A DNA stretch of 33,244 bases from the IMG/VR virus record IMGVR_UViG_3300020401_001027, positions 1 to 33,244 of that record; one strand, written 5' to 3'. The notes beneath the pieces are model-generated. The model worked only from the letters and a program-made list of their open reading frames with translations. It had not been told where the DNA came from and did not search any database. This document shows positions 20,484-26,855 of this stretch, in pieces; position 1 is the stretch's first letter, and the number at the start of each line of letters is the position of its first letter. Both the position numbers and the translations under genes were made by a program. Source of the stretch: a virus.

Positions 20484-20942
20484 ATGGCTACATCAAAGAA
20501 ACTCCCACCTAACCCTTTCATGCATGAAATTTTGGAGTTGGTGAGTAAGGCGAGAACTATTGAAAAGAAGGCTCAAATCCTCAAAGAGTATGAGACAGAT
20601 GCTATCAAAGCATTGTTGATCTGGAACTTTGACCCCACAGTGATTAGTGTGGTTCCTGATGGTGAGGTTCCTTTCAATAGGAATGAAGCACCTCTTGGCA
20701 CTGACCATACAACCCTTAGGAAAGAATGGAAGAACCTTTATCATTTTGTCAAAGGTGGTAATGATGGTCTCTCTAACATTCGTAGAGAGACTATGTTCAT
20801 TCAAATGCTTGAAGGTCTTCATCCTGATGAGGCAGAGATTGTCTGCTTGGTAAAAGATAAGAAGATTGAAACAAAGTACAAACTCTCCTTGAAGGTGGTA
20901 GAAAAAGCATATCCTGACATCCAATGGGGAGGTCGCTCCTGA
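20484..20942 (+). CDS. Conserved phage protein, DUF6433-like
   Basis: 152 residues. PPNPFMHEILELVSKARTIE, DAIKALLIWNFDPTVISVVP and the later RRETMFIQMLEGLHPDEAEI match my memory of a family (DUF6433) found in T4-like phages. Function unknown; it is a predicted soluble helical protein. The next gene starts on its stop codon (TGATG), so the two are co-translated. Confidence 0.75.
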   Translation: MATSKKLPPNPFMHEILELVSKARTIEKKAQILKEYETDAIKALLIWNFDPTVISVVPDGEVPFNRNEAPLGTDHTTLRKEWKNLYHFVKGGNDGLSNIRRETMFIQMLEGLHPDEAEIVCLVKDKKIETKYKLSLKVVEKAYPDIQWGGRS

Positions 20943-21202
20943 TGGGAAAGGATGTAAACCAGATTCATGAAGATTGTGATCCTTCCCTTGCAGAAGATAA
21001 ATCATTACCAACTAATGCTTTCTTGGTAGAATATCTCCAAGATGGTATGACAAAGTTTGATATTGTCACATCATTGAAACAAGTGGATATCTTTGATTAC
21101 TACTGGGATAACTATCGCAATGACTTGAAAAATATTACACAGGCAAAGGGTAATGTTAAACCCAACTTGTGGAACGCACCTAAGAAGAAGAAAGATGAGT
21201 GA
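20942..21202 (+). CDS. Small soluble protein of unknown function
   Basis: 86 residues from ATG 20942, sharing a base with the previous stop codon. It is acidic in the first half and Lys-rich at the end (PKKKKDE). Contains aromatic clusters (IFDYYWDNYRND). No domain recognised; overlaps the next gene by eight bases. Confidence 0.6.
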   Translation: MGKDVNQIHEDCDPSLAEDKSLPTNAFLVEYLQDGMTKFDIVTSLKQVDIFDYYWDNYRNDLKNITQAKGNVKPNLWNAPKKKKDE

Positions 21203-21380
21203 AGGTTTTATTGAAAATGTAGAGTTTGAAGTTCCAAGAGAACAGGTTAAGAAACTTCTCAAATCCTACAAGAAGATCAAGAAGTATCAGAAGTCCAATC
21301 TGTTTGCTATTAAGACCATGGATGGCACAGAAGAGATTGTGTCAAAGATGATTGAAGAAGCACAAGAAGAGGGTTTCTGA
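21195..21380 (+). CDS. Small soluble protein of unknown function
   Basis: 61 residues from ATG 21195 (AAGAAAG upstream as ribosome site). It has a Lys-rich helix (QVKKLLKSYKKIKKYQKS) and an acidic C-terminus. No family recognised. Confidence 0.55.
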   Translation: MSEGFIENVEFEVPREQVKKLLKSYKKIKKYQKSNLFAIKTMDGTEEIVSKMIEEAQEEGF

Positions 21381-21388
21381 AATAAATA
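21381..21388 (+). promoter_or_regulatory. Late-promoter-like site
   Basis: AATAAATA followed by C, 23 bases before the 21411 start, with GCAGGAG between as ribosome site. Confidence 0.42.
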
Positions 21389-21410
21389 CACTAGCAGGAG
21401 TGTTCCACAC

Positions 21411-21728
21411 ATGCTTTCTACTCAATATAGGTTGCGGTTAGAAGCAATCTGCGAAAAGATAGTTAATGGTGAAGAGGTTACATTGTCTGATATGATCTGG
21501 GCAAACAAACTTGCAAAGGCAAACAGATCAGCTGCTGAAATTTTAAGGAAGGCAAGAAGGATTGCATCCAATCCTGACATTCAGGAGGGCAGTCTTGATG
21601 ATTTTATGATACAGATGGGTCTTGGGGATCCTGATCCATCTAATCATAAAACAGGATTCCAAAGCACAGATGAGATAGCAGAGTGGTTTCACGAGGAAAG
21701 AACAGAAGATTGGAGACAACGTGACTAA
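21411..21728 (+). CDS. Conserved cyanophage protein of unknown function
   Basis: 105 residues, helical (TQYRLRLEAICEKIVNGEEV; MIWANKLAKANRSAAEILRK). An acidic tail ends DWRQRD. The ribosome site is GCAGGAG, about 11 bases before ATG. The next gene begins at a GTG within its last codons. I recall homologues in cyanophages; function unknown. Confidence 0.65.
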   Translation: MLSTQYRLRLEAICEKIVNGEEVTLSDMIWANKLAKANRSAAEILRKARRIASNPDIQEGSLDDFMIQMGLGDPDPSNHKTGFQSTDEIAEWFHEERTEDWRQRD

Positions 21729-21939
21729 GTTTGATAAGGTTACACCAGAGACCTACAAAAAAATGAATGAAGAGTTTATTGAAGAAGGAACTAAGGTGAT
21801 ACTGTCTATTCCTACACAGGAAGAGATTGATAAGTGGAAGAATTGGAAGGTTCCTGATATGCATGAGAGAACAGTTAAACCAACAGATATGGTACAAGAG
21901 ATGTGGGATGCTATTGGAGGAAGACCAAGTGAGCAATAA
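21721..21939 (+). CDS. Small acidic protein of unknown function (GTG start)
   Basis: 72 residues from GTG 21721, overlapping the preceding gene by eight bases with GGAG six bases upstream. Helical, charged (EFIEEGTKVILSIPTQEEID) with a conserved-looking VKPTDMVQEMWDAIGG end. No domain known. It overlaps the next gene by eleven bases. Confidence 0.55.
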   Translation: MTKFDKVTPETYKKMNEEFIEEGTKVILSIPTQEEIDKWKNWKVPDMHERTVKPTDMVQEMWDAIGGRPSEQ

Positions 21940-22087
21940 AGTAATTAATGAAAGCATTGCAAAGAGTCTCCTCTCTCAGGCAGGAGAACTCCTAGGTGGT
22001 GAGATCAAGTATATGGTATGCACTGACAGGACCACAGAGCACAGGAAGGTGGTCATTGAGTGGGACCATCAGGAAAAAGGGGATTGA
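21929..22087 (+). CDS. Small protein of unknown function (GTG start)
   Basis: 52 residues from GTG 21929; TTGGAGGA lies about eight bases upstream, and no ATG gives as good a spacing. Soluble, alpha-beta character (NESIAKSLLSQAGELLGGEI then KVVIEWDHQEKG). Its stop codon overlaps the -35 of the riboswitch promoter. Function unknown. Confidence 0.5.
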   Translation: MSNKVINESIAKSLLSQAGELLGGEIKYMVCTDRTTEHRKVVIEWDHQEKGD

Positions 22088-22113
22088 CACATATATAGTA
22101 TATGGTCTATACT
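22084..22113 (+). promoter_or_regulatory. Sigma70-type promoter for the riboswitch operon
   Basis: TTGACA (22084-22089), 18 bases, TATACT (22108-22113). Transcription would start at about 22119-22121, directly at the first helix of the riboswitch-like RNA. Confidence 0.72.
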
Positions 22114-22121
22114 AGACACAT

Positions 22122-22180
22122 CGTTCATCAAACCACTATGGTTTGACGCAAGTAAGTCGCGGAACGGAGCCGTTCATCCC
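22122..22180 (+). promoter_or_regulatory. Glutamine riboswitch, downstream-peptide type (putative)
   Basis: CGTTC (22122-22126) pairs with GAACG (22162-22166) to form the closing helix. AAACC (22130-22134) pairs with GGTTT (22140-22144). The bulge/E-loop sequence GACGCAAGTAAGTC (22145-22158) sits between, as in downstream-peptide and glnA RNAs, which bind L-glutamine. A second CGTTCATC at 22171-22178 repeats 22122-22129 exactly and can pair with the same GAACG, so two folds compete. GGAG (22166-22169) is the likely ribosome site of the next gene. Placement before a short ORF in a cyanophage matches the known distribution of downstream-peptide RNAs. Confidence 0.8.
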
Positions 22181-22357
22181 ATGATTGATGTTTTACTTTC
22201 AATGAATCTTGATTGTGCTGCGGTCAAGGACATCATTGCCAGGACCAAAGCTAATGATAATCTCATTGGAATTGTGAAAACTGAAATAATTGAAGTTCTT
22301 AAAGAGCACTCAACTGAGTATCTTGAACTTGAATGTGAATGGGACGCAAACGACTAA
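22181..22357 (+). CDS. 58-residue peptide controlled by the riboswitch
   Basis: It begins three bases after the second CGTTCATC arm of the riboswitch-like RNA. The peptide is acidic and helical (MIDVLLSMNLDCAAVKDIIA; IVKTEIIEVLKEHSTEYLEL). It differs from the basic glutamine-synthetase inactivating factors known in cyanobacteria, so that role is not supported. Genes behind downstream-peptide RNAs typically encode short peptides of unknown function; this fits. It is soluble. It is followed by a DUF4278-like gene in the same unit. Confidence 0.7.
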   Translation: MIDVLLSMNLDCAAVKDIIARTKANDNLIGIVKTEIIEVLKEHSTEYLELECEWDAND

Positions 22358-22366
22358 AGGAACGGG

Positions 22367-22389
22367 CCTAAAAATCCAACTACTTTAGG
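22367..22389 (+). other. Hairpin over the ribosome site of the DUF4278-like gene
   Basis: CCTAAA (22367-22372) pairs with TTTAGG (22384-22389). The latter contains part of the TAGGAG ribosome site of the gene at 22400, so folding would lower its translation. Confidence 0.45.
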
Positions 22390-22399
22390 AGTAACTACC

Positions 22400-22567
22400 A
22401 TGAACACCCTTAATCTGATCAAAAAGCAGATCGTTAAAGCAGCAGCTCTTCATGATGCACAGATTTCTCACACTGCATATCGTGGTGTAGAGTATGACAC
22501 ACGTTGTGTTGAGTCAAAGGATCCCCATGGAACCTTCTGCTATCGTGGAAAGACTTACACCAAATGA
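22400..22567 (+). CDS. DUF4278-like small protein
   Basis: 55 residues with TAGGAG ten bases upstream. Two YRG repeats are visible: AYRGVEYDT (27-35) and CYRGKTYTK (47-55), the hallmark of the cyanobacterial DUF4278 family as I remember it. The family has no established function. It is therefore a host-derived gene and probably co-transcribed with the riboswitch peptide. A terminator follows 33 bases downstream. Confidence 0.72.
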   Translation: MNTLNLIKKQIVKAAALHDAQISHTAYRGVEYDTRCVESKDPHGTFCYRGKTYTK

Positions 22568-22600
22568 TAGTTGCCAAGACTATCAAAGAGTGATAGAGTA

Positions 22601-22624
22601 GGGGGTAGTAATACCCCCTTTTTT
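22601..22624 (+). terminator. Intrinsic terminator of the riboswitch operon
   Basis: GGGGGTA (22601-22607) pairs with TACCCCC (22612-22618), GTAA loop, followed by six T residues. Confidence 0.9.
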
Positions 22625-22789
22625 ATGGAGAAGGAAAAGTTAAAGGTAATAGTTAGAAACCTTAAACTCTTGGTTGATGCTCTGGAGTCTGAAGTCTATT
22701 CAGATGTGGAGGCATACAAGACAGAGTATCAAGCACCAATTACAGATTATGAGGAGATTTTTGATGACGATGATGGATACCCAGACTGA
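22625..22789 (+). CDS. Small acidic protein of unknown function
   Basis: 54 residues from ATG 22625; the upstream in-frame start would lie before the terminator. It has a helix (EKLKVIVRNLKLLVDALESE) then an acidic tail (YEEIFDDDDGYPD). No ribosome site is seen because of the T run. It overlaps the next gene by 26 bases. I recall similar short proteins in cyanophages; function unknown. Confidence 0.6.
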   Translation: MEKEKLKVIVRNLKLLVDALESEVYSDVEAYKTEYQAPITDYEEIFDDDDGYPD

Positions 22790-23006
22790 TGATGATTGGA
22801 GATATTCTGAGCAGAGAATGAAACTCAGAGGATCTTGCTTGTCAATCTTGCTTAATAAATACGGAAGTGCCAGGATAGAAGATCAAGTCTATTCAACAAA
22901 AGACATCTATGAATGTGTAGATACCTGGATCTCACAGGGGAACAAAAGGACTGATGGGATTACAGCATACTTCAAGGCATACTTTGGAGGGAGAGGTAAT
23001 GTATGA
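22764..23006 (+). CDS. Small protein of unknown function
   Basis: About 80 residues from ATG 22764, with GAGGAG seven bases upstream; ATG 22770 and ATG 22773 are alternatives. Mostly helical (SEQRMKLRGSCLSILLNKYG; IYECVDTWISQGNKRTDGIT), with an aromatic-Gly C-terminus. No domain recognised; overlaps the next gene by eight bases. Confidence 0.55.
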   Translation: MTMMDTQTDDDWRYSEQRMKLRGSCLSILLNKYGSARIEDQVYSTKDIYECVDTWISQGNKRTDGITAYFKAYFGGRGNV

Positions 23007-23169
23007 GGAGTTAGATTCTTTTGAAGAGGCACTCAAACATTTTGGAACAAGAGTTGAATTTGCTATTGCTATGGAGATGGGAAGAAAGATCACATCAGAA
23101 GAAGCATATCAACTCATTAAATCAGAACTTAAACAACTCAAAAAGGTTAGGAAACTAGAGAAGCAATGA
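22999..23169 (+). CDS. Small helical protein upstream of thyX
   Basis: 56 residues from ATG 22999, preceded by GGAGGGAGAGG. It forms a single charged helix-rich domain (SFEEALKHFGTRVEFAIAME; KSELKQLKKVRKLEKQ). It is ATGA-coupled to thyX and may be co-regulated with it. No family recognised. Confidence 0.6.
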   Translation: MYEELDSFEEALKHFGTRVEFAIAMEMGRKITSEEAYQLIKSELKQLKKVRKLEKQ

Positions 23170-23801
23170 AAGTAACATTACTATCAGTCACACCAGATGC
23201 AGAAAAGCATGTTGCTTACTGTGCTCGTGTGAGTAACCCAGCTAATCAGGGTAATGATTCCTTTGAGGGACTTCTTAAATATTGCATCAAACATAAGCAT
23301 TGGAGTATCTTTGAGCAGGCATTTATGACTCTGGAAATTGAAACCACCAGGGCAATTGCAGCTCAGATCCTGCGTCATAGATCATTCACATTCCAGGAGT
23401 TCTCTCAGAGATATGCTGACTCAACCCTTCTGAGTGATAAGATTCCTATGCCTGAACTGCGTAGGCAGGACACTAAGAATCGTCAGAATTCTATTGATGA
23501 TCTTGATCCTTTCATCACTCAGAAACTAGAGATGCAAATGCGCACTCTATTTGATTCAGCAACAGCACTCTATCAACAGATGCTTGAATCTGGTGTAGCA
23601 AAGGAGTGTGCTCGTAATGTTCTGCCCTTGTGTGTTCCTACCAGAATGTACATGAGTGGATCTCTGCGTTCTTGGATGCATTACATTGACCTGAGATCTG
23701 CTAATGGCACACAGAAGGAGCACATGGATATTGCTAATGAATGCAAGAGGGTCTTCACAGAACAGTTCCCAACTATTGGAACTGCTCTGGAATGGTCTTA
23801 A
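23166..23801 (+). CDS. thyX: Flavin-dependent thymidylate synthase
   Basis: 211 residues, the normal ThyX length. The diagnostic RHRxxSxxxxSxRY motif (RHRSFTFQEFSQRY) spans residues 70-83 and binds dUMP and FAD. ThyX methylates dUMP to dTMP with methylene-tetrahydrofolate and FAD; T4-like cyanophages commonly carry it in place of T4 td. It supplies thymidine nucleotides for phage DNA, acting in the cytoplasm as a tetramer. ATGA-coupled to the short gene before it. Confidence 0.96.
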   Translation: MKVTLLSVTPDAEKHVAYCARVSNPANQGNDSFEGLLKYCIKHKHWSIFEQAFMTLEIETTRAIAAQILRHRSFTFQEFSQRYADSTLLSDKIPMPELRRQDTKNRQNSIDDLDPFITQKLEMQMRTLFDSATALYQQMLESGVAKECARNVLPLCVPTRMYMSGSLRSWMHYIDLRSANGTQKEHMDIANECKRVFTEQFPTIGTALEWS

Positions 23802-23807
23802 TAAATA
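23800..23807 (+). promoter_or_regulatory. Late-promoter-like site
   Basis: AATAAATA over the thyX stop codon, 22 bases before the 23829 start. TTGAGGTGA after it is the ribosome site of that gene. Confidence 0.4.
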
Positions 23808-23828
23808 TACATACAATTGAGGTGACTT

Positions 23829-24080
23829 ATGGCAACATATCCTGTTAAACATAGGGATACTGGTGAGACCAAAGATGTGGTGATGAGTATTCATGATTGG
23901 GATCAGTGGAGGGAAGATAATCCTGAATGGGAGAGATACTACACACCAGACAATTCTCCTCAACTTGGAGTAGAGATTGGTGAAACTTTTGGTAAACTCT
24001 ACCAGAAACATCCTGGATGGAAGGATGTCATTAGTAAAGCAAAACAGCAACCAGGTTCTAACCTGAAACACTACGACTAA
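23829..24080 (+). CDS. Small conserved cyanophage protein (FmdB-like N-terminus?)
   Basis: 83 residues with GAGG ahead of the ATG. MATYPVKHRDTGETKDVVMS resembles the start of FmdB-type zinc-finger regulatory proteins, but the four zinc cysteines are missing. SIHDWDQWREDNPEWERYY and HPGWKDVISKAKQQPGS follow. Commonly seen before phoH in cyanophages in my memory. A metal-free derivative of the FmdB fold is possible. Function unknown. Confidence 0.7.
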   Translation: MATYPVKHRDTGETKDVVMSIHDWDQWREDNPEWERYYTPDNSPQLGVEIGETFGKLYQKHPGWKDVISKAKQQPGSNLKHYD

Positions 24081-24086
24081 TAAAGT

Positions 24087-24851
24087 ATGCCAAGAAAGAG
24101 CAAATCAGGAATTGGAAGCACTAACCCAGTGCCCTTTGGTATGAGCAATAGAGTCATGAAGAGAAAGAAACCAATCAATCTTGACTTTATCAAGAAGATT
24201 GAACCACTTACAGAGAATCAAGAAAGGTTCTTTGAAGAGTATAAAGAAGATCAAAACCTAGTAGCATATGGATGTGCTGGTACAGGAAAGACCTTTATCA
24301 CCCTCTACAATGCCCTCCTTGATGTCTTAGATCCAAAGACACCCTATGAGAAGATCTACATTGTCAGGTCCCTTGTAGCAACCAGAGAGATTGGTTTCCT
24401 TCCAGGTGATCATGAGGACAAGTCTGCTCTCTTCCAGATTCCATACAAGAACATGGTGAAATACATGTTTGAGATGCCTGATGATAATGCTTTTGAAATG
24501 CTTTATGCCAATCTGAAAGCACAAGGGACTATCAGTTTTTGGAGCACATCATTCATCAGAGGCACTACATTTGATAATGCTATCATTATTGTTGATGAGT
24601 TCCAGAATCTAAACTTCCATGAACTTGATTCTATGATTACCAGAGTTGGTGAACAATCTAAGTTAATGTTCTGTGGTGATGCCACTCAATCTGACTTAAT
24701 TAAGACTGCTGAAAGGAATGGTATTGTGGACTTTATTCGCATCTTGAAGAATATGCCATCATTCAGTATGGTAGAATTTGAAGCAGAGGACATTTGTAGA
24801 AGTGGTCTTGTTAAAGAATACATTATTGCAAAACATGAATTAGGTTTATGA
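24087..24851 (+). CDS. phoH: PhoH-like ATPase
   Basis: 254 residues. The Walker A motif GCAGTGKT is at residues 62-69 and the Walker B segment IIIVDEFQN at about 166-174. The PhoH core follows, with VRSLVATREIGFLPGDHEDK and MFCGDATQSDL (sensor-type motif). PhoH proteins are ATPases, some with RNA helicase or nuclease activity. In cyanophages the gene is common, often regarded as phosphate-stress related, but the role is unsettled. Cytoplasmic. No phosphate-response (Pho) box was searched for or seen. Confidence 0.95.
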   Translation: MPRKSKSGIGSTNPVPFGMSNRVMKRKKPINLDFIKKIEPLTENQERFFEEYKEDQNLVAYGCAGTGKTFITLYNALLDVLDPKTPYEKIYIVRSLVATREIGFLPGDHEDKSALFQIPYKNMVKYMFEMPDDNAFEMLYANLKAQGTISFWSTSFIRGTTFDNAIIIVDEFQNLNFHELDSMITRVGEQSKLMFCGDATQSDLIKTAERNGIVDFIRILKNMPSFSMVEFEAEDICRSGLVKEYIIAKHELGL

Positions 24852-25537
24852 CTTTTAACCATATTGAAATTGATTATCCAATCCTCTCAAGAGAGATGAT
24901 TGATGGAGTCAGATACTATGACACACCTAATGGTAAGAAGTTAGTTTCTATCACCTCAATCATCAGTCACTACAATCGTGAGGTCTTCAGACAATGGAGA
25001 GCAAGGGTTGGTAATGAAGAGGCAAACAAAGTTACCAAGCAGGCAACCAGCAGGGGCACAGATATGCACACCTGCTCTGAACACTACCTTAAGAATCTTG
25101 ATATCCCAGAGGTTCAACCTCTATCAGAGTTTCTTTTTAAGCAGGCAAAACCTGAGCTAGATAGGATAGACAATATTCATGCACAGGAGCAGGCACTTTT
25201 TAGTTATGAACTAGGTGTTGCTGGTAGTGTTGACTGTATTGCTGAGTACACTGGTGAGACAGGTGAACCTGAACTTGCCATCATTGACTTTAAGACTGCA
25301 AAGAAACCCAAACCAAAAGAATGGATTGATAGTCACTTTGTACAATGTGCAGCTTACGCTTGCATGTTATATGAGATGACTGGTATAATGGTAAAGAAGT
25401 TTGTAATTATCATGTCATGTGAGAATGGCGAGGTGAAAGTTTATGAAGAGTACGACAAGAGAAAGTACATCAACCTTCTCTCAAAATATATTAGAGAGTT
25501 TGTTGAATTCAAATTACAGGAATATGCCCCAACCTGA
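24848..25537 (+). CDS. PD-(D/E)XK exonuclease (RecB/Cas4-like)
   Basis: 229 residues, ATGA-coupled to phoH. Motifs of the PD-(D/E)XK superfamily are visible: RGTDMH (H74), GVAGSVD (D129) and IIDFKTAK (D147, K149), in the order used by RecB and Cas4-type nucleases. Conserved cysteines for an iron-sulfur cluster, as in Cas4, are not evident (C76, C130, C167). T4-like cyanophages carry this gene next to the replication genes and it is usually annotated as an exonuclease. It probably works in recombination or host DNA degradation. Confidence 0.85.
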   Translation: MTFNHIEIDYPILSREMIDGVRYYDTPNGKKLVSITSIISHYNREVFRQWRARVGNEEANKVTKQATSRGTDMHTCSEHYLKNLDIPEVQPLSEFLFKQAKPELDRIDNIHAQEQALFSYELGVAGSVDCIAEYTGETGEPELAIIDFKTAKKPKPKEWIDSHFVQCAAYACMLYEMTGIMVKKFVIIMSCENGEVKVYEEYDKRKYINLLSKYIREFVEFKLQEYAPT

Positions 25538-25790
25538 AGAGAGTATTGACCAGATTCTAGAGAACAAATTCTACTGCTCTCGTAAGTTTGCGGAAGAGAT
25601 TGAGTCTATTGCACATGACAATAATGGCATGAGTTACATTGATGCCATTGTATTTTTCTGTGAGAAGAATAATGTGGATGTTGAGTCCATTCCTAAGTTG
25701 ATTTCCAAACCACTGAAGGAAAAATTGAAGTGTGAAGCCATGGAATTGAACTTGCTCAAGAGGACGTCCCATGCTAAACTACCAATATGA
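25524..25790 (+). CDS. 33: Late transcription coactivator gp33
   Basis: 88 residues from ATG 25524, with ACAGGA four bases upstream; the start overlaps the exonuclease gene by 14 bases. The region NGMSYIDAIVFFCEKNNVDV followed by PLKEKLKCEAMELNLLK aligns by eye with T4 gp33 (FGMSYLEATTAFLEENSIPE ... KIQSEAIDENLLRPS). In T4, gp33 bridges the sliding clamp gp45 and RNA polymerase to turn on late promoters. The N-terminus is shorter than in T4. It lies beside gp59 and gp32, as in T4. This supports the TATAAATA late promoters reported here. Confidence 0.85.
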   Translation: MPQPEESIDQILENKFYCSRKFAEEIESIAHDNNGMSYIDAIVFFCEKNNVDVESIPKLISKPLKEKLKCEAMELNLLKRTSHAKLPI

Positions 25791-25805
25791 ATTCACTGGT
25801 GATGT

Positions 25806-26417
25806 ATGGGGGTGCCTAAGGTGTCACCTTTTGATGCTTATAAGTCCTATCTAGGACTGAAGAACCACTTTACAAGAGAGTCATATGACTACCATAAATA
25901 TTGTGGTAAGTCACGTGCATCTTTACAGAGTTTCTATAAGCGCAAGGATAGATTCTTCTTTGAGAAATTGAGTAGGCAAAAAGATGATAGTGAAGTCATT
26001 GAATTTTTTGTATCCAATTTTGTTAGTTGCGATGATCCTCAGTCTCTTTGGATTGGGGAGATTGTTAGACACGGAGAACAGAACTACACAGATTGGAAAA
26101 GAAGGTTACAATCACTTGCGTATACTTTTAAGACAGAGATAGAGAATGTATTTGAAGGTGAGAACTTTGATGATATGTTCAAGGTGGTAGGATCAAAGCA
26201 TCCTCCTATTATCAAAGAGCACCTTGGCAAGAACATATCTCTTGAAACAATGGTGATTCTTAATAAGATCATTGATTTCAAGACAAGATTTGATTCTAAA
26301 TTAGATGATCCTGTGTGGAAGTTTTTATCTATGAGGATGGATAAATATAACGCATTCCTTTCAGTGGATGTGTTTCGCTATAAGAAAATTTTGAAGCAAG
26401 TAGTTTGTGGAGAGTAA
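25806..26417 (+). CDS. 59: Helicase loader gp59
   Basis: 203 residues, close to T4 gp59 (217). The N-terminal segment (SPFDAYKSYLGLKNHFTRES) and the all-helical, basic composition fit gp59; conserved aromatic/basic positions KSRASLQSFYKRKDRFFFEK are visible. T4 gp59 places the gp41 helicase on gp32-coated DNA at forks and blocks polymerase until loading. It lies between gp33 and gp32, as in T4. The next gene starts on its stop codon (TAATG). Confidence 0.9.
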   Translation: MGVPKVSPFDAYKSYLGLKNHFTRESYDYHKYCGKSRASLQSFYKRKDRFFFEKLSRQKDDSEVIEFFVSNFVSCDDPQSLWIGEIVRHGEQNYTDWKRRLQSLAYTFKTEIENVFEGENFDDMFKVVGSKHPPIIKEHLGKNISLETMVILNKIIDFKTRFDSKLDDPVWKFLSMRMDKYNAFLSVDVFRYKKILKQVVCGE

Positions 26418-26752
26418 TGAGTTTCTTTCAATCAGAGTTTGTTCAGGGTGAGTTACAGGAGATTTCTGAACTACAAGACAAGATCTATGAGAAGGTATTT
26501 TCCTTCCCCAATATGAGCAACAAAGATAAGTTGGAACATGTAGAAATGTTAGAGGACTTGCTGAAGAAGCAACAAATCCTCTACACTAGGATGAGTCTGT
26601 CAGACGATCCTGAAGCAAAGAAGATGAAAGATCAAATCATCAGCTCTGCTAGACAACTTGGATTCCCACCTGATGTGGATCTTGGTTATGTGTTTTCTAA
26701 TATGGCAAACATTGTAGAAAACATGAAAAAGTCTATTAATGAGTCTGCTTGA
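26417..26752 (+). CDS. DUF1825 family protein
   Basis: 111 residues from ATG 26417. The N-terminus MSFFQSEFVQGELQEISELQ matches the DUF1825 family, which occurs in cyanobacteria and their myophages. It is helical and soluble; the family has no known function. The gene lies between gp59 and gp32 and its 3' end holds the -35 of the gp32 promoter, the stop codon falling within it. Because cyanobacterial genomes encode the same family, it is likely host-derived or host-interacting. Confidence 0.8.
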   Translation: MSFFQSEFVQGELQEISELQDKIYEKVFSFPNMSNKDKLEHVEMLEDLLKKQQILYTRMSLSDDPEAKKMKDQIISSARQLGFPPDVDLGYVFSNMANIVENMKKSINESA

Positions 26753-26777
26753 CAACCCAATAAAAAAATCATATTAT
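26749..26777 (+). promoter_or_regulatory. Sigma70-type promoter for gp32
   Basis: TTGACA (26749-26754), exactly 17 bases, TATTAT (26772-26777). Transcription would start at about 26784, leaving a leader of roughly 70 bases before gp32. Confidence 0.7.
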
Positions 26778-26783
26778 TCATGG

Positions 26784-26855
26784 TTTAAGAGGCTACCCAA
26801 ACCTCAACCAAGCAAAGGGACAAAAGCCAAATACAACAAATACGGAGTTTATCAA
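26784..26855 (+). promoter_or_regulatory. Unpaired A-rich leader of gp32
   Basis: The leader is A/C-rich with little self-pairing (AAGCCAAATACAACAAATAC near 26825) and GGAG (26843-26846) as ribosome site. T4 gp32 represses its own translation by binding an unstructured leader beyond a pseudoknot. The composition here could serve the same purpose, but no pseudoknot was identified. Confidence 0.35.

Noticed and set aside
22181-22357. Glutamine-synthetase inactivating factor as the riboswitch-controlled peptide
   Set aside because: Known inactivating factors are small basic proteins; this peptide is acidic and shows no resemblance.
22854-22861. AATAAATA within the 22764-23006 gene as a late promoter
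   Set aside because: It is in the middle of a coding sequence, with no appropriately placed gene start downstream; a similar CATAAATA at about 25895 and GATAAATA at about 26340 were left out for the same reason.
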